Below are positions 60,985-64,000 of a stretch of DNA of 64,000 nucleotides, piece by piece. The notes beneath the pieces were generated by a model. The model saw only the letters and a list, made by a program, of their open reading frames with translations, was not told the DNA's origin and searched no databases. Within the stretch, counting starts at the first letter, position 1, and every line of letters begins with the position of its first letter. The stretch comes from Chiridota heheva (taxonomy: Eukaryota; Echinodermata; Holothuroidea; Apodida; Chiridotidae). Made by a program: the position numbers and the translations under genes. The stretch is taken from NCBI GenBank assembly GCA_020152595.1, contig JAIGNY010000062.1:1-64000 (forward strand). Direction: 5' to 3'.

Positions 60985-61870
60985 TTAAGTTATGATTTGA
61001 AAGTTATTTGTTTTCTCTCCTAAATTCCATTGATATGGAAATCACCTAATTATTTTGCATTAATGATCCCGATAGTTATCGTAAAGATTAAAGATAGAAC
61101 ATATCATATTCAACTATTAACCCACTTTTTATGATCATACATGAATTAGTCTTATGTGAAATTGAAAATAATACATTTGTCTTTATTAAGCAAATTAGCT
61201 AATTGGTATGCCCACACAACACCCCCTTTTATGCTCATTTCAAATGTACCTTACATCTTCACCTCTATGCCAAGTATTGTGAATGTACTTCATTCTTATC
61301 TCAAGTTATGATTTAAAGTTAAACATTTTCTTTAAAACCCATTGATATATGCAAATCACCTAACTAGTATGCATTAATAACCCCGAAACTTATCGTAAAG
61401 ATAGAGCATTTGATATTCAACGATCAACCCACTTTTCATGATCATGCATGAAACAGTCCACGAGAAATTGAAAATAATACATTTGTCTTTATTATGCAAA
61501 TTAGCTAATTGGTATGCACACACACACCCTTTTCATGTTAATTTCAAGTGTAGCTTAGTTCTTCACCTCTATGCCAAGTATCGTGGATGTACTTCATTCA
61601 TATCTCAAATTATGACTTATAAGCTAAACCTTTCCGTTAAAATTCATTGATATGCAAATTACCTAATGCATTAATGACCCCGAAACTTCTTTTCTTATCG
61701 TAAAAGATGCATGAAAGTCTACGGGAAATTGAAAATAATACATTTGGCTTTATTATGCAAATTAGCTAATGAGCATGCACACACAACATTCCGTTCTCGC
61801 TCACTTCGAAGGTAAGTTGGTCCTCAACCTCTCTGTCAAATTTCATGGATGTACCCCATTTCTACATGGA
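60985..61870 (+). repeat. Tandem repeat, ~260-310 bp unit, three copies
   Basis: Units start near 60989, 61301 and 61603. Shared landmarks are TTATGATTT, CATTGATAT.G.AAAT.ACCTAA, GCATTAAT.A, CCCGA.A.TTATCGTAAAGAT, GAAATTGAAAATAATACATT, TTTATTATGCAAATTAGCTA and ATGCACACAC. The third copy is shortened. No ORF of note. Confidence 0.88.
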
Positions 61871-62414
61871 ATGATGTAAAGGGATACACTACAACATACT
61901 GCATTATGATTCTGTCAATACTATATTGTTAGACTAACTGTTAATGTAAGTTTAGCATATAGGCTAGGCCTAGTCTGGCATTAGCTTAGGCAAGAAAACT
62001 GAACGTGTGGTGGACCAGTCTTTCACCATACATTATCTAACATACCATACATTATGTTCAACATTATAACATTCTTGCCTCAATAGTGACCTAATGATCA
62101 CTCAAACAAGAAAAGCAGTTAAACGAATAGGTTAGTAGCCCAAAGAAAGTGTAGAGATCGTTTGTAATACAATGTAAAGCCTAGTGTTATCACACTGAGC
62201 TACAATAACGCAAACATGTTAGGCTAGAGCAAAAATTAAATGACAACTATATCCGTGAAGAATATTCTTTTATCAGCTTTAGAAACAAACTGTTCCACAA
62301 TTCCTCTTAAATTTTAAAACTACAGTAAGTAAAATACATGATTCATATGCATACCTTCTTGGGCAACAAATAGTTAGCTTAATTCCAAGATCGTTTTAGC
62401 CTCCAATTGTTTGG

Positions 62415-62570
62415 CCATGATGTGTAGGCCGCGCCTAGGCGCACCCTAACGTTAGGCGCGTACTATGCATCGGCCGTGCATGGGATGTCCGTACGGTACA
62501 GACGTACGTATTTACGCACGCGTTAGAAGCGTTGTGAATGATGGTCCCGGTACCTGCGCGCAACACATGA
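62415..62570. promoter_or_regulatory. CpG-rich patch, possible promoter region
   Basis: A local island of CpG in AT-rich surroundings: GGCCGCGCCTAGGCGCACCC, AACGTTAGGCGCG, GTCCGTACGGTACAGACGTA and CACGCGTTAGAAGCG. It lies about 600 bp upstream of the candidate exon at 63170. No TATA box or initiator could be assigned. Confidence 0.3.
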
Positions 62571-63169
62571 TCTGATTTATTTGCTGAAAAAAGGCTGGAA
62601 ACCAGGCTGGATCGCGATCATACTTTCATAGTACACTACTTGAATTTATCATTGATCTGTGCATGTATATTTAGGCCTAATTGGACGCTTTTGAACTTGA
62701 AAATCAAAACGAGAGTATTTATTATTTTATGTAGACATAAATTTATGTAATGGGATCATACTTGTTGGGATGGTGTGGGGGTGCTAAGATGTTTGCAGTG
62801 GTTTTTCCAACCCTCGTAGCTATTGCGTTAGAGTCAGCTGATATATCAAAAACTTTCCATTTATTGTTTCCTAAAAAACTAGGAGCATAGTGGGCCCCGA
62901 GAAGCTCGTGCAGCTAAGAAATTAAATTTTAATTTTCTTCATGAACAAATTAATTGTTCCTGTTGTCAGAAATGTACTGGTGAAGCATAAAAAGAATTGA
63001 ATAGAAAATACATGAAGAAAGAATTTTAAAAATATCAAAATCCAAAGTGTTTAATCATTGAAAATATAGTAAGTTTTATTTGAAATTTCTTAACTGGTAA
63101 AATCATGAAAGAAATGGGTTTTTTTTAAATTAATTTAAATTTTCTATGAGACAATTGTTTATATTGCAG

Positions 63170-63261
63170 AGTTAATGGAAAGAAGATATCCAAATGAGGA
63201 AAAGGGAAGTTCGCTCAGCAAGAAAAGAGGCAGGTCCAAACTTCTTTGTTTAGCTCACAAG
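63170..63261 (+). CDS. Candidate internal exon with KKRGR basic motif
   Basis: Acceptor TTTATATTGCAG and donor AAG|GTAAGA. One frame is open throughout and encodes 30 residues after a split first codon, including MERRYPNEEKGSSLSKKRGR and SKLLCLAHK. The KKRGR-x-LL pattern resembles the N-terminal region of pogo/CENP-B-type DDE proteins common in invertebrate genomes, from memory. Good splice sites and a frame open over the whole exon support it; no neighbouring exon was linked. Confidence 0.45.
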
Positions 63262-63576
63262 GTAAGATCAAGATATTATAAATAATTCTTCGAACTTAAA
63301 AGACACATCGAGAGCTTGATATTCAGGGAATTTGCAAAGACACTTTTTGCTCCCATTCTTTCATGCCAATATTTTGCCCCGACATCTATAACATTGCTAC
63401 TCGCAGCACCCTCACTAAATATTTCTTGAATAGTGTACACACTGTGTCCGCTTAAACCATTTCCAAAATAAACTCCGTACGTACAGTGTATGTATAATCG
63501 TACATTGTATGTATGGAGTGTGTGGGCAGTGATGCGTAAATTTTTGTTGGCCTTGAGATGTTCGATTTTGTAACAC

Positions 63577-63909
63577 GTGGAAAAACCGAACATTGCTAAT
63601 GTAAGGGTGCGAATCTTTCATGTTATTTGTCTGAAATACGTCGCTGAAGGTACTGTAGATGAAGTACCAGCTGGCAATACTTACATGTTTTTTGTTTTTT
63701 CTATAACACAGCCCACTAATAGTAGTCACATGGTTTGGCTCCGTAGGGACTACGACTGCTTCATTTTAAAAGCGGAAGCTGGGCGTAATTTTGTTGTCAA
63801 CCATTGGAAAAAGTCGAGAGGTAAACTTCTCAAAAAACTCGAAAACTTCTCAACGGCATCTTTGAAAGAGGAAGTGGTTGGGCACATGGTCAACGGCAAT
63901 CAAAACTAA
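63577..63909 (+). CDS. Unknown 110-codon ORF, possible exon
   Basis: ATG at 63577, stop at 63907-63909. The second half is Lys/Arg-rich (HWKKSRGKLLKKLENF) and the local composition is less AT-rich than its surroundings. No known family seen. It may be part of the same transcription unit as the exon at 63170 or a chance ORF. Confidence 0.2.
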   Translation: MEKPNIANVRVRIFHVICLKYVAEGTVDEVPAGNTYMFFVFSITQPTNSSHMVWLRRDYDCFILKAEAGRNFVVNHWKKSRGKLLKKLENFSTASLKEEVVGHMVNGNQN

Positions 63910-64000
63910 ATCAGTAAATGGCTGCAAGACTTTCAACCCTGCGAAGCTAGCAACAATTAGAAGTGAGTTTAATATTTGAACTCTTGACAGGGGCATGGGG

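Overview
Eukaryotic, AT-rich, repeat-dense nuclear DNA with very little coding sequence. Coding exons are short and separated by kilobase-scale introns with GT/AG borders, and most of the window is decayed mobile DNA, minisatellites and (TA)n tracts. The best guess is a marine invertebrate, probably a deuterostome such as an echinoderm. This rests on the secreted phospholipase A2 (sPLA2) exons, on a nuclease-like repeat protein family I remember from marine invertebrates, and on general sequence texture. No species-level marker was seen.

Layout. 1-20.2 kb is repeat territory: two direct copies of a ~2.5 kb segment (1-2505 and 14117-16600), two copies of a ~300 bp MITE (6940-7260, 9724-10008), several 100-300 bp tandem duplications, a minisatellite, and a 1.2 kb hAT-like element (18974-20168). 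20.2-26 kb has no recognised gene, but minus-strand splice signals suggest a small unknown gene around 21.5-23.2 kb. 26.0-29.8 kb is a nearly complete 3.8 kb DNA transposon with long terminal inverted repeats. It carries one intact 731-codon ORF for a FEN/XPG (PIN-like) nuclease-type protein.

29.9-53.3 kb holds two tandem sPLA2 paralogs on the plus strand. Paralog A keeps only exon 3 (frameshifted) and a terminal exon; paralog B has four exons whose splice phases close exactly into a 182-residue precursor. The transposon sits just upstream of exon 3 of A. A second element of similar architecture (inverted arrays of ~175 bp repeats) fills the matching intron of B. Between the paralogs lie a 15-bp minisatellite, two tRNA-derived SINE copies, an inverted repeat family with a shared reading frame, a short hAT-like element, a palindromic MITE and very long (TA)n/(GATA)n tracts. 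The last intron of B carries a 1.8 kb array built on GATATC palindromes.

53.3-64 kb has no recognised complete gene. It contains four further tandem arrays, a CpG-rich patch (62415-62570), one good candidate exon with a basic KKRGR motif (63170-63261) and a 110-codon ORF of unknown nature.

The only clear functional unit is sPLA2 paralog B: a secreted, calcium-dependent lipid hydrolase with intact catalytic residues. All coordinates were read by eye, no alignment or search was run, and identity statements are estimates.
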